Translations under genes and position numbers: made by a program | Source of the DNA: an uncultured SAR86 cluster bacterium | GTDB lineage: Bacteria > Pseudomonadota > Gammaproteobacteria > Magnimaribacterales > D2472 | DNA: 64,000 nt | NCBI GenBank assembly: GCA_905478015.1 | Contig: CAJQGY010000010.1 | Coordinates: 1 to 64,000 of the forward strand | Direction of reading: 5' to 3' | Notes under the pieces: generated by a model | What the model saw: only the letters and a program-made list of their open reading frames with translations | Database searches by the model: none | What the model was told of the DNA's origin: nothing | Shown: in pieces, positions 54,376 to 63,933 of the stretch | How the letters are laid out: each line of letters opens with the position of its first letter | Position numbering within the stretch: position 1 is the first letter of the stretch

Positions 54376-55826
54376 GTATTCAATACAAAACCATATCAGA
54401 ACTTCGTTCTATGCTTGATGCTAAGAAGATCTCAAGCAAAGAAATAGTAGAAGAAACATTTAATTTAATAGAAAGAAATTCTGACTTAAATGCATTCATC
54501 ACGCTTAATAAAGATGCTGCCATTGCTAAATCTATTGAAATAGAAAACTCTTCAGTAAAGTCTTCCCTTCATGGAATTCCAATTGCGCAAAAAGATCTTT
54601 TTTGCACAAAAGATTTAAGAACCACATGTGGATCAAATATATTATCAAATTTTATTCCTCCCTATTCTGCAACTGTTATTGAAAATCTTGAAAATGCTGG
54701 CTGTATATCTGTTGGAAAAACTAATATGGATGAGTTTGCAATGGGCTCATCTAATGAAACTAGTTTCTTTGGTGGTGTGGTTAATCCTTGGGGTGATAAG
54801 TTAGTTCCTGGAGGAAGCTCGGGTGGATCTGCTTCTGCTGTAGCAGCAGGAATAGTTCCAGCAGCAACAGGAACAGACACTGGAGGTTCAATTAGACAAC
54901 CTGCCTCTTTGTGCGGTATTACAGGGTTAAAACCAACTTATGGGAGAATATCAAGGTGGGGTATGATTGCTTTTGCATCCAGTCTTGATCAAGCAGGCCC
55001 TATGGCAAGAACTGCAGAAGATTGCGCAATAATGCTTAATGAGATGTGTTCACATGATACAAAAGATACTACTTCCTTAAGTGAAGATATTCCTGATTTT
55101 ACTAAAGAGCTAAATGCATCTATCAAAGGTTTAAAAATTGGAATAGTTAAAGAATTTGATATGTCAAAGCTTGATGATAATGTTGTTTCTATTTTTGAAG
55201 AATCAAAAAAACATTATGAATCTTTAGGAGCTGAATTTGTAGAAGTTTCATTGCCTAATATTTCATTGTCTGTGCCAGCATATTATGTAGTCGCTCCTGC
55301 AGAATGTTCTTCAAATTTATCTAGATTTGATGGCGTTAAATTTGGGCAAAGATCTGAAAATCCAATTAATTTAGAAGAGCTTTATATCAAAACAAGATCT
55401 GAGGGTTTTGGAGATGAAGTTAAGAGAAGAATCTTGATAGGTTCATACGTATTATCAGCAGGGTTTTATGATGCATACTACAAAAAAGCTCAGCAGGTGA
55501 GAAGACTTATTAAAAATGATTTTGATAGTGCTTTTAAGGAAGTTGATGTGATTATGTCACCAACAACAAGAGGTGCTGCTTTTAAAGCTGGTTCAAAGGG
55601 AAGTGATCCAATTCAAATGTATTTAGAGGATCTTTTTACCATCCCAGCTAATCTTGCTGGACTACCAGCAATGTCGATACCTAATGGAATGGTAGATAAC
55701 AAGCCAATAGGGCTTCAGCTAATAGGTAACTTTTTGGATGAGAAAAGAATATTACAGGTTGCTCATAGTTTTCAAAAATCAACAGACTGGCATCTCAAAA
55801 CTCCTGAAGGAAATAAATTATCATGA
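54372..55826 (+). CDS. gatA: Glu/Asp-tRNA amidotransferase subunit A
   Basis: The amidase subunit that releases ammonia from glutamine or asparagine. In the 484-residue amidase-signature protein, the Ser-cis-Ser-Lys triad is Lys74 (IAQKDLFC), cis-Ser at 149/150 (PGGSSGGSASA) and nucleophile Ser173 (TDTGGSIRQPA). The C-terminal region FTIPANLAGLPAMSIPNG is also typical. ATGA overlaps with both gatC and gatB. Confidence 0.97.
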   Translation: MSIQYKTISELRSMLDAKKISSKEIVEETFNLIERNSDLNAFITLNKDAAIAKSIEIENSSVKSSLHGIPIAQKDLFCTKDLRTTCGSNILSNFIPPYSATVIENLENAGCISVGKTNMDEFAMGSSNETSFFGGVVNPWGDKLVPGGSSGGSASAVAAGIVPAATGTDTGGSIRQPASLCGITGLKPTYGRISRWGMIAFASSLDQAGPMARTAEDCAIMLNEMCSHDTKDTTSLSEDIPDFTKELNASIKGLKIGIVKEFDMSKLDDNVVSIFEESKKHYESLGAEFVEVSLPNISLSVPAYYVVAPAECSSNLSRFDGVKFGQRSENPINLEELYIKTRSEGFGDEVKRRILIGSYVLSAGFYDAYYKKAQQVRRLIKNDFDSAFKEVDVIMSPTTRGAAFKAGSKGSDPIQMYLEDLFTIPANLAGLPAMSIPNGMVDNKPIGLQLIGNFLDEKRILQVAHSFQKSTDWHLKTPEGNKLS

Positions 55827-57250
55827 GTTGGCAAACAGTAATAGGTCTTGAAATTCATGTACAACTGTCTACTAAATCTAAGCTTTTCTCAGGTGGATCA
55901 ACTGGCTTTGGAGCAGAACCCAATACTCATGTTGATTTAATTGATATGGGATTGCCGGGTGTTCTTCCTGTTGCTAACAAGGAAGCATTTTTAAAAGCGA
56001 TTAGATTTGGATTGGCTACTAATGCTGTTATTAACCAAACCTCTACATTTGATAGAAAAAACTATTTTTATCCTGATTTACCAAAAGGTTATCAGATAAC
56101 ACAGATGGCATTACCAATTGTAGGAGAAGGATCAATAAAAATAGAAGTTGATGGCGTTGAAAAAATTATCAATATTACGAGAGCACATTTAGAAGAGGAT
56201 GCAGGAAAATCAATTCATGATTTATTTGAAGGTGAAACTGGAGTAGATCTTAATCGCGCAGGAACTCCTCTTTTAGAAATAGTCTCTGAGCCAGAAATAT
56301 CAAATGCAAAGGAAGCTGTAGCTTATTTTAAGGCAATAAGGCAATTAGTAACTTTTTTAGATATTTGTGATGGAAATATGGCGCAGGGATCTATGAGATG
56401 TGATGTAAATGTCTCTATTAAGAAACGAGATGATGAAAAGTTAGGAACAAGAGCTGAAATTAAAAATATTAACTCATTTAAATTTATTGAGAGAGCCATT
56501 AATCATGAAGTCGAAAGACAAACAAGAATTATTGAGTCTGGTGGTTCAGTGGTTCAAGAAACACGCTTGTATGACAGTGTTAAAAATGAAACAAGATCTA
56601 TGAGATCAAAAGAAGAAGCAAATGATTACAGATATTTTCCTTGTCCAGATTTATTACCTGTTGTTATAACTGACGAAGAGTTAAGCCTTGTGAAAGATAA
56701 CTTACCCGAACTCCCAGATCAAAAAGAAAAAAGATATATTGCTGATAACTCTTTAGATGCTGCTGAAGCTAAAATAATTGCTTCGTCCAAGACTATGGCT
56801 AGCATGTTTGAAGAAGCATGCTTAAAGACAGATGACTCAAAGCTTGTAGCTAACTGGCTTGTAGGAGATGTAAGCGCGCTATTAAATAAAGATGGTATTG
56901 ATATTGATGAATCAAGATTAACACCTAGCAATTTTGCTAAAATGGTTGAAAGAATATCTGACAATACTATCTCTGGAAAGATTGCTAAGTCTGTATTAGA
57001 GGATATTTGGGATTCAGGAAGTGATGTGGATGAAATTATTCAAGATAAAGGTTTGGTTCAAATTCAAGATGAATCTTTACTCGAAGAAATTGGACAAAAG
57101 ATTATAGATACCAATCCAAATCAAGTTGAAGCCTTTAAAAATGGAAAAGATAAGTTATTTGGTTTCTTTGTTGGTCAAGTCATGAAAGAAACACAAGGCA
57201 AAGCTAACCCAAAAAGTGTAAATGAAATTTTAAGAAAGCTTTTGTCCTAG
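55823..57250 (+). CDS. gatB: Glu/Asp-tRNA amidotransferase subunit B
   Basis: The kinase/transamidase subunit that activates the aminoacyl-tRNA. The 475-residue protein has GLEIHVQLSTKSKLFS, FDRKNYFYPDLPKGYQITQ, HLEEDAGKS, DLNRAGTPLLEIVSEPEI, GSMRCDVNVS, and the C-terminal YqeY-like tail domain (from about 330). Together with the non-discriminating-type AspRS at 1.6 kb, GatCAB here probably serves Asn-tRNA formation; Gln-tRNA formation depends on whether GlnRS is encoded elsewhere. Confidence 0.97.
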   Translation: MSWQTVIGLEIHVQLSTKSKLFSGGSTGFGAEPNTHVDLIDMGLPGVLPVANKEAFLKAIRFGLATNAVINQTSTFDRKNYFYPDLPKGYQITQMALPIVGEGSIKIEVDGVEKIINITRAHLEEDAGKSIHDLFEGETGVDLNRAGTPLLEIVSEPEISNAKEAVAYFKAIRQLVTFLDICDGNMAQGSMRCDVNVSIKKRDDEKLGTRAEIKNINSFKFIERAINHEVERQTRIIESGGSVVQETRLYDSVKNETRSMRSKEEANDYRYFPCPDLLPVVITDEELSLVKDNLPELPDQKEKRYIADNSLDAAEAKIIASSKTMASMFEEACLKTDDSKLVANWLVGDVSALLNKDGIDIDESRLTPSNFAKMVERISDNTISGKIAKSVLEDIWDSGSDVDEIIQDKGLVQIQDESLLEEIGQKIIDTNPNQVEAFKNGKDKLFGFFVGQVMKETQGKANPKSVNEILRKLLS

Positions 57251-57254
57251 AAGC

Positions 57255-57716
57255 CTAAAGCACATACATACTTAAGGTTTCAGCAACAAATGCAGGTTTA
57301 TCAACGCCTTTTATTTCCATTGTTACTTCAGTTTTTGCTAAAAACTGTCCTGGATTTTTTTCATTAATTTCTATACATTTCATTCTTATTTTTACTTCAG
57401 AGTTAACTGGAACAGGGCTTAGAAACCTTACTTTGTCTAAACCATAATTAAGTGCCATTTTTGTTCCTTCAAGCACTAAACCAATGTTTTGTGAAAATGG
57501 TATACCGGCAACCAATGATAATGATAAAAAGCCATGAGCAATTGTTGAGCCAAATACTGGTGTGGCTTTTTCAGGATCTGTATGAATGAATTGATCATCT
57601 AATGTTGCTTCAGCAAATTTATTAATTCTGTCTTGGTCGATAGTAATCCAATCAGAAACTCCAACCTCTTGTCCAATGACTGAATCTATTTCTGTTGGTT
57701 TTATGATGTGTAACAT
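57255..57716 (-). CDS. MaoC-like (R)-specific enoyl-CoA hydratase
   Basis: A 153-residue single hot-dog domain protein of the MaoC dehydratase family. The active-site region DDQFIHTDPEKA with the following AHGFLSLSLVAG matches the Asp/His pattern of R-hydratases. It starts just after the acyl-CoA ligase on the same strand (one-base gap), so the two are probably co-expressed. The combination suggests acyl-CoA metabolism; the true substrate cannot be read from sequence. Confidence 0.9.
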   Translation of the reverse strand: MLHIIKPTEIDSVIGQEVGVSDWITIDQDRINKFAEATLDDQFIHTDPEKATPVFGSTIAHGFLSLSLVAGIPFSQNIGLVLEGTKMALNYGLDKVRFLSPVPVNSEVKIRMKCIEINEKNPGQFLAKTEVTMEIKGVDKPAFVAETLSMYVL

Positions 57717-57717
57717 T

Positions 57718-59340
57718 TTATTTCTCCATATAATGATTATTGTATTCTTTTCTTAATTCAAATTTCTGTAATTTCCCAGTAGCGCCATGTGGAAGTTCTT
57801 TTAAAAAGATTATTTCATCTGGAAGCCACCATTTAGCAACTTTGTCATTTAAGAAGTCAAGAATACTCTGTTTTTCAATATCATTTCCTGTGTTAGTAAC
57901 TACAAATAACATTGGTCTTTCGTCCCACTTAGGATGAGGTAAACCAACAACACAAGCTTCGGCAATCTCAGGATGTCCAACAGTTGCATTTTCTAGATCA
58001 ATAGAGCTTATCCACTCTCCTCCAGATTTAATAACATCTTTAGCTCTATCAACAATAGCCATATATCCATCTTTATCAATTGATGAAATATCTCCAGTAT
58101 CAAACCAGCCATTCTCATCAACAGCATCATGATCAGCTTTAAAATACCTTTGTAATATCCATGGTCCTCTTACAACCAAGTTGCCATATGCCTCTCCATC
58201 ATGAGGTAAAGAATTGCCCTCTTCATCTCTGATATCAATTTCTACACCATATATTGGTCTTCCGGCTTTTGCTTGCAATAAATACCTCTCTTCTTTCGGC
58301 ATTGATAACATCTCATCAGTTATAATATTTGTAGTTCCAAGCGGGCTCATTTCTGTCATACCCCAACCTTGAACTAATGTGACGTCATGCTCCTCATCAA
58401 ACTCTCTAATCATTGAAACAGGTACTGCCGCACCTCCAACAAGAGTTTTATTAAGCGAATTTAATTTAAGATTATTTTCTCTGCAATGTCCAAGTAACTG
58501 CATCCAAATTGTTGGAACTCCAAATGCCATAGTTATATTCTCGTTTTCAATTTGATTATATAAAGATGGTCCATCCATTTGCATTCCAGGCATTACAATT
58601 TTAATACCATTCATAGGAGCAAAATATGGCAATCCCCATGCCATTACATGAAACATAGGAACAACCATCAATATTGAATCCTTTCTATTTATATCAAGTG
58701 CTACAGGCATAGCTGCAGTCATTGAATGCAAAACAGTTGATTTATGAGAATATAAGACGCCCTTTGGATCGCCTGTTGTACCAGATGTATAGCAAAGTCC
58801 ACAAGCTGCATCATCTTGCAATTGAGGCCAGGAATAGTCTTCATCTCCATCTTCTATAAATTCTTCATATGAAATGGTATTTTTTAATGAGCTTTCTGGA
58901 AGCTCATCTTTCTCACATAAAATAATAAATTTTTCGACTGAATGAAGTTGGTCTTGTAAAGATTCTAAAAGCGGCACAAAAGGAAGTTCGCAAAAAATAA
59001 TTTTATCTTCAGCATGGTTGATTATATAAACCGCTTGATCAGGGTGAAGTCTAAAATTTAAAGTATGATTAACTGCGCCCATACCTGAAACACCATAATA
59101 TATCTCTAAATGTCTATACGAGTTCAATGCTAACGTAGCAAGAATATCTCCTTCCTTATAACCATTTTTTTCTAGTGCAGATGCTAATTTTCTTGATCGA
59201 ATACATACCTCTCCATAGTTTGTTCTGTGGGTTTCGCCTGAAACTAGTTTGCTTACAACCTCTACATCAGGAAAAACCTTATTTGCATGCTCTATTATTC
59301 CAGCAATATTTGGTGTCCAACTTTGCATATCTCCTTTCAT
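57718..59340 (-). CDS. Acyl-CoA ligase (AlkK/DmdB-like, AMP-forming)
   Basis: Activates a carboxylic acid to its CoA thioester. The 540-residue ANL-superfamily enzyme has the P-loop [20 protein letters not shown] (about 186-205), [43 protein letters not shown] and the C-terminal catalytic lysine in [10 protein letters not shown]. The N-terminal part ([30 protein letters not shown]) resembles medium-chain ligases of the AlkK group and DmdB, the methylmercaptopropionate-CoA ligase of DMSP demethylation. AAAGGGGG precedes the ATG. A palindrome overlaps its predicted start of transcription. Substrate is unknown. Confidence 0.88.
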   Translation of the reverse strand: MKGDMQSWTPNIAGIIEHANKVFPDVEVVSKLVSGETHRTNYGEVCIRSRKLASALEKNGYKEGDILATLALNSYRHLEIYYGVSGMGAVNHTLNFRLHPDQAVYIINHAEDKIIFCELPFVPLLESLQDQLHSVEKFIILCEKDELPESSLKNTISYEEFIEDGDEDYSWPQLQDDAACGLCYTSGTTGDPKGVLYSHKSTVLHSMTAAMPVALDINRKDSILMVVPMFHVMAWGLPYFAPMNGIKIVMPGMQMDGPSLYNQIENENITMAFGVPTIWMQLLGHCRENNLKLNSLNKTLVGGAAVPVSMIREFDEEHDVTLVQGWGMTEMSPLGTTNIITDEMLSMPKEERYLLQAKAGRPIYGVEIDIRDEEGNSLPHDGEAYGNLVVRGPWILQRYFKADHDAVDENGWFDTGDISSIDKDGYMAIVDRAKDVIKSGGEWISSIDLENATVGHPEIAEACVVGLPHPKWDERPMLFVVTNTGNDIEKQSILDFLNDKVAKWWLPDEIIFLKELPHGATGKLQKFELRKEYNNHYMEK

Positions 59341-59351
59341 GTTTCCCCCTT

Positions 59352-59380
59352 TAAGAAATATAAAATATTTGCATTTCTTA
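59352..59380 (-). promoter_or_regulatory. Inverted repeat upstream of the acyl-CoA ligase
   Basis: TAAGAAAT (59352-59359) and ATTTCTTA (59373-59380) are exact reverse complements, 13 bases apart. On the reverse strand it lies between a TATAAT (59382-59387) and the ligase start, covering the predicted transcription start. It could be an operator for an acyl-CoA-responsive repressor (inference). Confidence 0.45.
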
Positions 59381-59381
59381 T

Positions 59382-59387
59382 ATTATA
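59382..59387 (-). promoter_or_regulatory. Candidate -10 box of the acyl-CoA ligase gene
   Basis: Reverse strand TATAAT in the 73-base gap downstream of prmC. The -35 position is weak (TCTTTA at 17 bases). It would let the ligase and MaoC genes be transcribed separately from hemA-prfA-prmC. Confidence 0.45.
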
Positions 59388-59413
59388 GTTACTTCAAAAA
59401 AAGATAAAGAAAA

Positions 59414-60241
59414 TTATTTTAAAGCTATCGTAATTCTATTGTGTCCTTGTTGATCTTTAAGCACTTCTTTAAATTCTAGGCCTGCGCTTTGAATAATTTT
59501 TAAAATTTGCTGGTGTTGATTATACCCGTGCTCAATAATTAACATTCCTTCATTTTTTAAAACGCTATAAGCTTTATTACATATTTCTTTGATGTCACTA
59601 AAACCATTATCTTTTGAAACTAAAGCTTCAATTGGTTCGTGAGATAATTCTTTTAAATGGCTATCATTTTCTTCAATATAGGGAGGATTTGATACAACAA
59701 CATCAAAAATTTCTTCTTGAATTGCTGAAAGCCAATGCATTTGCGTTAAAAACATATTGGTTATTTTATTTCGATTAATATTAATAGCTGCTACTGCAAG
59801 AGCATCACTGCTTTTGTCTGTTGCATAAACTGTAAGTCTTTTATCTAAATGAGCAATGGATATGCCTATGCACCCCGAACCTGTTCCAGCATCTAGAATG
59901 TTTTTATTTCCTTGAAGTTTAATATCTTTTAAGTATTGAATAATTGATTCTGTCTCACATCTTGGGATTAGTACTCTCTCATCAACAAAAAAGTCTCTGC
60001 CAAAAAAAGATGATTCATTTAAAATATAATCAAGAGGTTTTTTTAAAAGCTTTTGATTGAAAAAATAATCAAGTTTAGTAGATTGATCTTTGTTTATTTT
60101 TAAATCCTTACTTGAATACAAATCAGCAAGGCTAATATTTAGAGCTTTTTTTAAAAAAAATATCAATTCGTTATATATTTCTTCATCGCCGTTGAACTTT
60201 TCAGATATGGCGGCTCTGAGAATTTTTGTATTTAAAATCAA
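59414..60241 (-). CDS. prmC: Release factor glutamine methyltransferase PrmC
   Basis: Methylates the GGQ glutamine of release factors. The 275-residue protein has SAM motif NILDAGTGSGCIGISIAH and the catalytic NPPY motif in VVSNPPYIEEND, with a helical N-terminal substrate domain. Follows prfA with no gap, the conserved prfA-prmC pair. In E. coli hemA-prfA-prmC form one operon, as here. Confidence 0.95.
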   Translation of the reverse strand: MILNTKILRAAISEKFNGDEEIYNELIFFLKKALNISLADLYSSKDLKINKDQSTKLDYFFNQKLLKKPLDYILNESSFFGRDFFVDERVLIPRCETESIIQYLKDIKLQGNKNILDAGTGSGCIGISIAHLDKRLTVYATDKSSDALAVAAININRNKITNMFLTQMHWLSAIQEEIFDVVVSNPPYIEENDSHLKELSHEPIEALVSKDNGFSDIKEICNKAYSVLKNEGMLIIEHGYNQHQQILKIIQSAGLEFKEVLKDQQGHNRITIALK

Positions 60242-61327
60242 TTACTCTTCTTCAAGCTTTGAGAGCATGGCAAGTTGATTTTCTGCAAGTAAGGCATCAC
60301 AAATTGCTTTGATGTCACCATCCATTATTTGATCTAGATTATGTTGTGTTAATTTAATTCTATGATCTGTCATTCTGCCTTGAGGAAAATTATAAGTTCT
60401 AATTTTTTCACTTCTATCTCCAGTTCCAACGAGTATTTTTCGTTCACTTGCAATGCTCTGCTGCTGAGAATCTATTTCTTGTTGTTTTAACTTTGCGGCT
60501 AAAAGAGACATAGCTTTTTCCTTATTCTTGTGCTGAGATCTTCCATCCTGGCATTCCACAACCAATCCAGTTGGAATATGGGTAAGTCTTACTGCTGAAT
60601 CAGTTTTATTCACATGCTGTCCTCCAGCGCCAGATGCTCTAAATGTATCGACTCTAAGATCATTTTTATCTATATGAATATCTTGAACCTCTTCTACTTC
60701 TGGGAGTATGGCAACGGTACAGGTTGATGTATGAACCCTTCCCTGAGATTCAGTTTCAGGCACCCTTTGCACCCTATGAACTCCAGATTCAAATTTAAGA
60801 ACTTTAAAGACCCCCTTTCCTTCCAACTTACCGATTACCTCTTTCAAGCCTCCTTGCTCTGCAGGACGAATATTAATTTCCTCTAGGCCCCAGCCTTCTC
60901 TTTCAGCAAGACGAGAATACATCCTATAAAGATCTCCAGCAAAAATTGCAGCCTCGTCACCACCTGCTCCAGCCCTTATCTCAATATAGGCAGACCCATC
61001 ATCAGCTGTATCCTTTGGTAGCAACATTAATTTAAGTTCTTGTTCAATAATTTCAGGCTTGTTTGCAGCCTCAGCAATTTCTTCTTCTGCAAGAAGAACC
61101 ATATCCTGATCATCTGATTCTAATAACTCTTTTGCATCATTTATAGCCCTATCTAAGTCGATATATTCATTGTATTTACTAACGATAGGGTTAATTTCAG
61201 AAAACTCTTTATTTAATGCTGTGTAGTTTTCCATATCATTTACAACGTCTGGTTGGGATAGCATCTTCTGAATTTCGTCCAGCCTTTCTTTGAGCTTGCT
61301 AAGCTTTATATTCATTGAACTATGCAT
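60242..61327 (-). CDS. prfA: Peptide chain release factor 1
   Basis: Terminates translation at UAA and UAG. From the ATG at 61327 it has 361 residues; GGGG seven bases upstream supports this start, and a TTG one codon earlier is less likely. The GGQ catalytic loop is in FRASGAGGQHVNKTDSAVRLTH. The stop-codon recognition region (RVPETESQGRVHTSTC) and GTGDRSEKIRTYNFPQGRMTDHRI are conserved. It starts inside the end of hemA. Confidence 0.96.
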   Translation of the reverse strand: MHSSMNIKLSKLKERLDEIQKMLSQPDVVNDMENYTALNKEFSEINPIVSKYNEYIDLDRAINDAKELLESDDQDMVLLAEEEIAEAANKPEIIEQELKLMLLPKDTADDGSAYIEIRAGAGGDEAAIFAGDLYRMYSRLAEREGWGLEEINIRPAEQGGLKEVIGKLEGKGVFKVLKFESGVHRVQRVPETESQGRVHTSTCTVAILPEVEEVQDIHIDKNDLRVDTFRASGAGGQHVNKTDSAVRLTHIPTGLVVECQDGRSQHKNKEKAMSLLAAKLKQQEIDSQQQSIASERKILVGTGDRSEKIRTYNFPQGRMTDHRIKLTQHNLDQIMDGDIKAICDALLAENQLAMLSKLEEE

Positions 61328-62552
61328 CAAAATACCCCTTTACCATTGAGCTAACAATATGTTTATCAACTTTTTTAATATCCTTAAGTGCTTCAAATGA
61401 GTCGTCGTAAAATGAGTTGTTGGAAAGCAAATTTATAATGAGATCTTTGTGATTTATTTCTTCTTTGAAAGAATCTAATTCATTGGCTTTCAGGCTATCT
61501 AGAAGGTTGTATATTTCGGAGTTTAGGGAAGATTTAAAGTGAGTATTTCGTAATTCTAGTAAAACATTTTGAGATTCTCTAACAATCATATTTAAGGCTT
61601 TTTCAGCTTCGATCCTTCTTTGCCCAAGGTTGTCTTGAGTTATTTTTTCAATATCATCTATTGTGTAAAGGTAAATCGTTTCAATATCTTTTACCCCTTC
61701 TTCAATATTTCTTGGAACCGCTAGGTCAATCAGAAGCAGTGGCTTATTTCCTCTCTTCATTAATGCTTTTTCAATCGCTCCTTTACCGATAATTGGTAAT
61801 TCTGCCAAAGCAGAGGCTATTACCACATCAGCTTTCTCTAGCTCAAAGTGCAATGATGATAATGGTGAAGATACAATTCCAAAAGAATCAGAAATGGTAA
61901 TTTCTTTAATGCTTCTATTAACTGATCTGATGTCTGTGATACCTTTGTTGTAAAGATTTTTAATAACATCTTGTGCAAGAGAGCCAGCTCCTATTACTAA
62001 GACTTTTTGATTAATTGGATTTTCAAAAATATTTTTTATTAATTTAAGTGAAAGGCCGCTTATTGACAGAGGATTTACACCAATATTTGTATTAGTTCGG
62101 ACTTTTCTTACAACCTCTATTGCTTTATTGGCATATCTCTGGAGATTTGAATCCATAACTCCAATATTTTTCGAGACTGCAATTGCATTTTTATATTGAC
62201 CAAAAATTTCCTGTTCGCCTAACACCTGAGAATCGATGCCTGCAGCAACTTTACACATGTGTATAAATGCATCCTCATCTTGAAGAAAATAAAACTGTGA
62301 GGTGTTAATTTTATTTAGATTGAATAATTTAGAAACTTCATCAAAAAAGCTATTAATTACTCCTTTTTCGCCCAGTAAATATATTTCGCTTCTATTGCAA
62401 GTTGATAATCCAAAAAAGGAGATAATAGAATTATTAAATTTATCTTTTATCAAGCTATTGAGTAAAAATTGGTTAGACTCACTTATAATGAATCTTTCTC
62501 TTTCAGAAACATTAGAGGTTTTGTGATTTATGCCAAAGAGTTGTAATTCCAT
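61320..62552 (-). CDS. hemA: Glutamyl-tRNA reductase
   Basis: First step of the C5 pathway to 5-aminolevulinate and tetrapyrroles. The 410-residue protein has the N-terminal catalytic domain (LFGINHKTSNVSERERF; catalytic Cys in GLSTCNRSEIYLL; CKVAAGIDSQVLGEQEIFGQYKNA), the NADPH domain (VLVIGAGSLAQDVIKNL; SVNRS), LIDLAVPRNIEE and a C-terminal dimerisation helix. Its start overlaps that of divergent lolB by 23 bases, so its promoter must lie within lolB. Confidence 0.97.
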   Translation of the reverse strand: MELQLFGINHKTSNVSERERFIISESNQFLLNSLIKDKFNNSIISFFGLSTCNRSEIYLLGEKGVINSFFDEVSKLFNLNKINTSQFYFLQDEDAFIHMCKVAAGIDSQVLGEQEIFGQYKNAIAVSKNIGVMDSNLQRYANKAIEVVRKVRTNTNIGVNPLSISGLSLKLIKNIFENPINQKVLVIGAGSLAQDVIKNLYNKGITDIRSVNRSIKEITISDSFGIVSSPLSSLHFELEKADVVIASALAELPIIGKGAIEKALMKRGNKPLLLIDLAVPRNIEEGVKDIETIYLYTIDDIEKITQDNLGQRRIEAEKALNMIVRESQNVLLELRNTHFKSSLNSEIYNLLDSLKANELDSFKEEINHKDLIINLLSNNSFYDDSFEALKDIKKVDKHIVSSMVKGYFDA

Positions 62553-63039
62553 TAGTAAAAATTTATTTTTATTTTTATTGCTACCTTTTCTGTTTTCATG
62601 TGTTGTAAATCCATCTTCATCTAAGCAAAAAATTTATACTGGTAAGTTTTATGTTGAAAACGCAAAAGTTGGCTCAACATTTAATACAAGCATTATTAAG
62701 CAAGGTAATGGGTTAATTATACAGGTAAGCAAGCCTTTTTTTGGTAATGTTTTAAATTTAACTATAAAGAGCAATGGATATATAGAATCAACTTCATCAG
62801 AAGATAATGTCTTTATTAATTCAAGCTATACGCCCAAGGATTACAAAAAAATTTATAACTGGTTGAATAACTGTCTTGACTCAACCAAGCTTTCTAATAA
62901 TGAAACAGCTATAGAGCCTCAAGAGTATCTATTTATACATAGTGAAAGTATTAGATTGGTATGCTCAAAGGGTAAAGATAAAATTTCTTTTGATATAACA
63001 GATAGCAAATTTAAAATTAATGGGCATGTTCTAACTTAG
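62530..63039 (+). CDS. lolB: Outer-membrane lipoprotein assembly factor LolB (divergent)
   Basis: Receives lipoproteins from LolA and inserts them in the outer membrane. The 169-residue protein has a lipoprotein signal ending LPFLFSC (Cys24). The mature part is a single beta-rich domain (YTGKFYVENAKVGSTFNTSIIKQGNGLIIQVSKPFFGNVLNLTI). Similarity is weak, so the call rests on the lipobox, size and conserved place between hemA and ispE. Its ATG lies inside the hemA coding start (23-base head-to-head overlap); no other usable in-frame start precedes the signal peptide. Confidence 0.8.
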   Translation: MPKSCNSISKNLFLFLLLPFLFSCVVNPSSSKQKIYTGKFYVENAKVGSTFNTSIIKQGNGLIIQVSKPFFGNVLNLTIKSNGYIESTSSEDNVFINSSYTPKDYKKIYNWLNNCLDSTKLSNNETAIEPQEYLFIHSESIRLVCSKGKDKISFDITDSKFKINGHVLT

Positions 63040-63043
63040 TAAA

Positions 63044-63838
63044 ATGATAAAAGTAAAATCACCCGCTAAGATAAATCTGTATCTTAATATAATATCAAAA
63101 CTTGAAAGTGGCTATCATGAGATTGATTCTGCATTTCAATTAATTGATATATACGATGACTTAATATTTGAAAAATCATCTGGGGGAATTCAGTTAGATT
63201 GCGATCTCGATATTGAAACGCATGAAAACATTGTATATAAAGCTGCTTTGCTACTTAATGAGCAGTCAAATAAAGATAATTCAATTAGAATTAAGTTGCA
63301 CAAAAATATACCTACTGGCTCTGGCCTAGGAGGTGGCAGTTCAAATGCAGCTTCAACCCTAGTTACTCTAAATAAACTTTGGGATATAAATTTAAACAAA
63401 AGTGAGCTAATGGTTTTAGGGACAAAATTAGGAGCGGACGTTCCATTTTTTATAAATGGGAATAATGCTTATGTAAGTGGTATCGGAGAAAAGCTCATAA
63501 ATAAAAAAATGGAGACTGCAAACTATTTAATCATATATCCAAATATCCACTGCTCTTCAGCTGAGATGTATAGAAAATTTGATCTAGAAAATACTCCGTC
63601 AAAGGATGAACAAAATTCATTTTGGAATATTTATAAATCATTAAATAAAGAAATCTATGAATTTGTTAATGAATTTAAAGATGATTTAAATATATGTCTT
63701 TCTGGAAGTGGTTCAAGTATGTTTATAAGATATAAGTCACAAGAAGAATTGGATAAAATTTTAAAAATAATTCCATTCAATTGGAGATTCTTTTTAACTA
63801 AACCATTACAATATGCACCCTTAACTATGAAATTATAG
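63044..63838 (+). CDS. ispE: 4-diphosphocytidyl-2-C-methyl-D-erythritol kinase
   Basis: The MEP-pathway step between the IspD and IspF activities of the fused protein at 10 kb. The 264-residue GHMP kinase starts MIKVKSPAKINLYLNI and has the ATP loop PTGSGLGGGSSNAASTL, the catalytic region LGADVPFFINGNNAYVSGIGE, and the C-terminal ICLSGSGSSMFI. Slightly shorter than E. coli IspE (283). It follows lolB by four bases and is followed by tRNA-Gln five bases after the stop. Confidence 0.96.
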   Translation: MIKVKSPAKINLYLNIISKLESGYHEIDSAFQLIDIYDDLIFEKSSGGIQLDCDLDIETHENIVYKAALLLNEQSNKDNSIRIKLHKNIPTGSGLGGGSSNAASTLVTLNKLWDINLNKSELMVLGTKLGADVPFFINGNNAYVSGIGEKLINKKMETANYLIIYPNIHCSSAEMYRKFDLENTPSKDEQNSFWNIYKSLNKEIYEFVNEFKDDLNICLSGSGSSMFIRYKSQEELDKILKIIPFNWRFFLTKPLQYAPLTMKL

Positions 63839-63843
63839 AGTTA

Positions 63844-63918
63844 TGGGGTGTAGCCAAGCGGTAAGGCAACGGGTTTTGATCCCGTCATGCGTAGGTTCGA
63901 ATCCTACCACCCCAGCCA
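63844..63918 (+). tRNA. tRNA-Gln (anticodon UUG), CCA encoded
   Basis: The 75-base sequence folds as a cloverleaf. Acceptor arms TGGGGTG and CACCCCA pair, the anticodon loop is TTTTGAT with anticodon TTG at 63876-63878, the T arm reads GTAGGTTCGAATCCTAC, and CCA is encoded at the 3' end. It closely resembles gammaproteobacterial tRNA-Gln(UUG). It sits between ispE and prs with tiny spacers, so it is cut from their transcript by RNase P (rnpB is in this window). The U1-A72-type weak first pair is typical of tRNA-Gln. Confidence 0.97.
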
Positions 63919-63933
63919 TTTTTGGATTAACTT

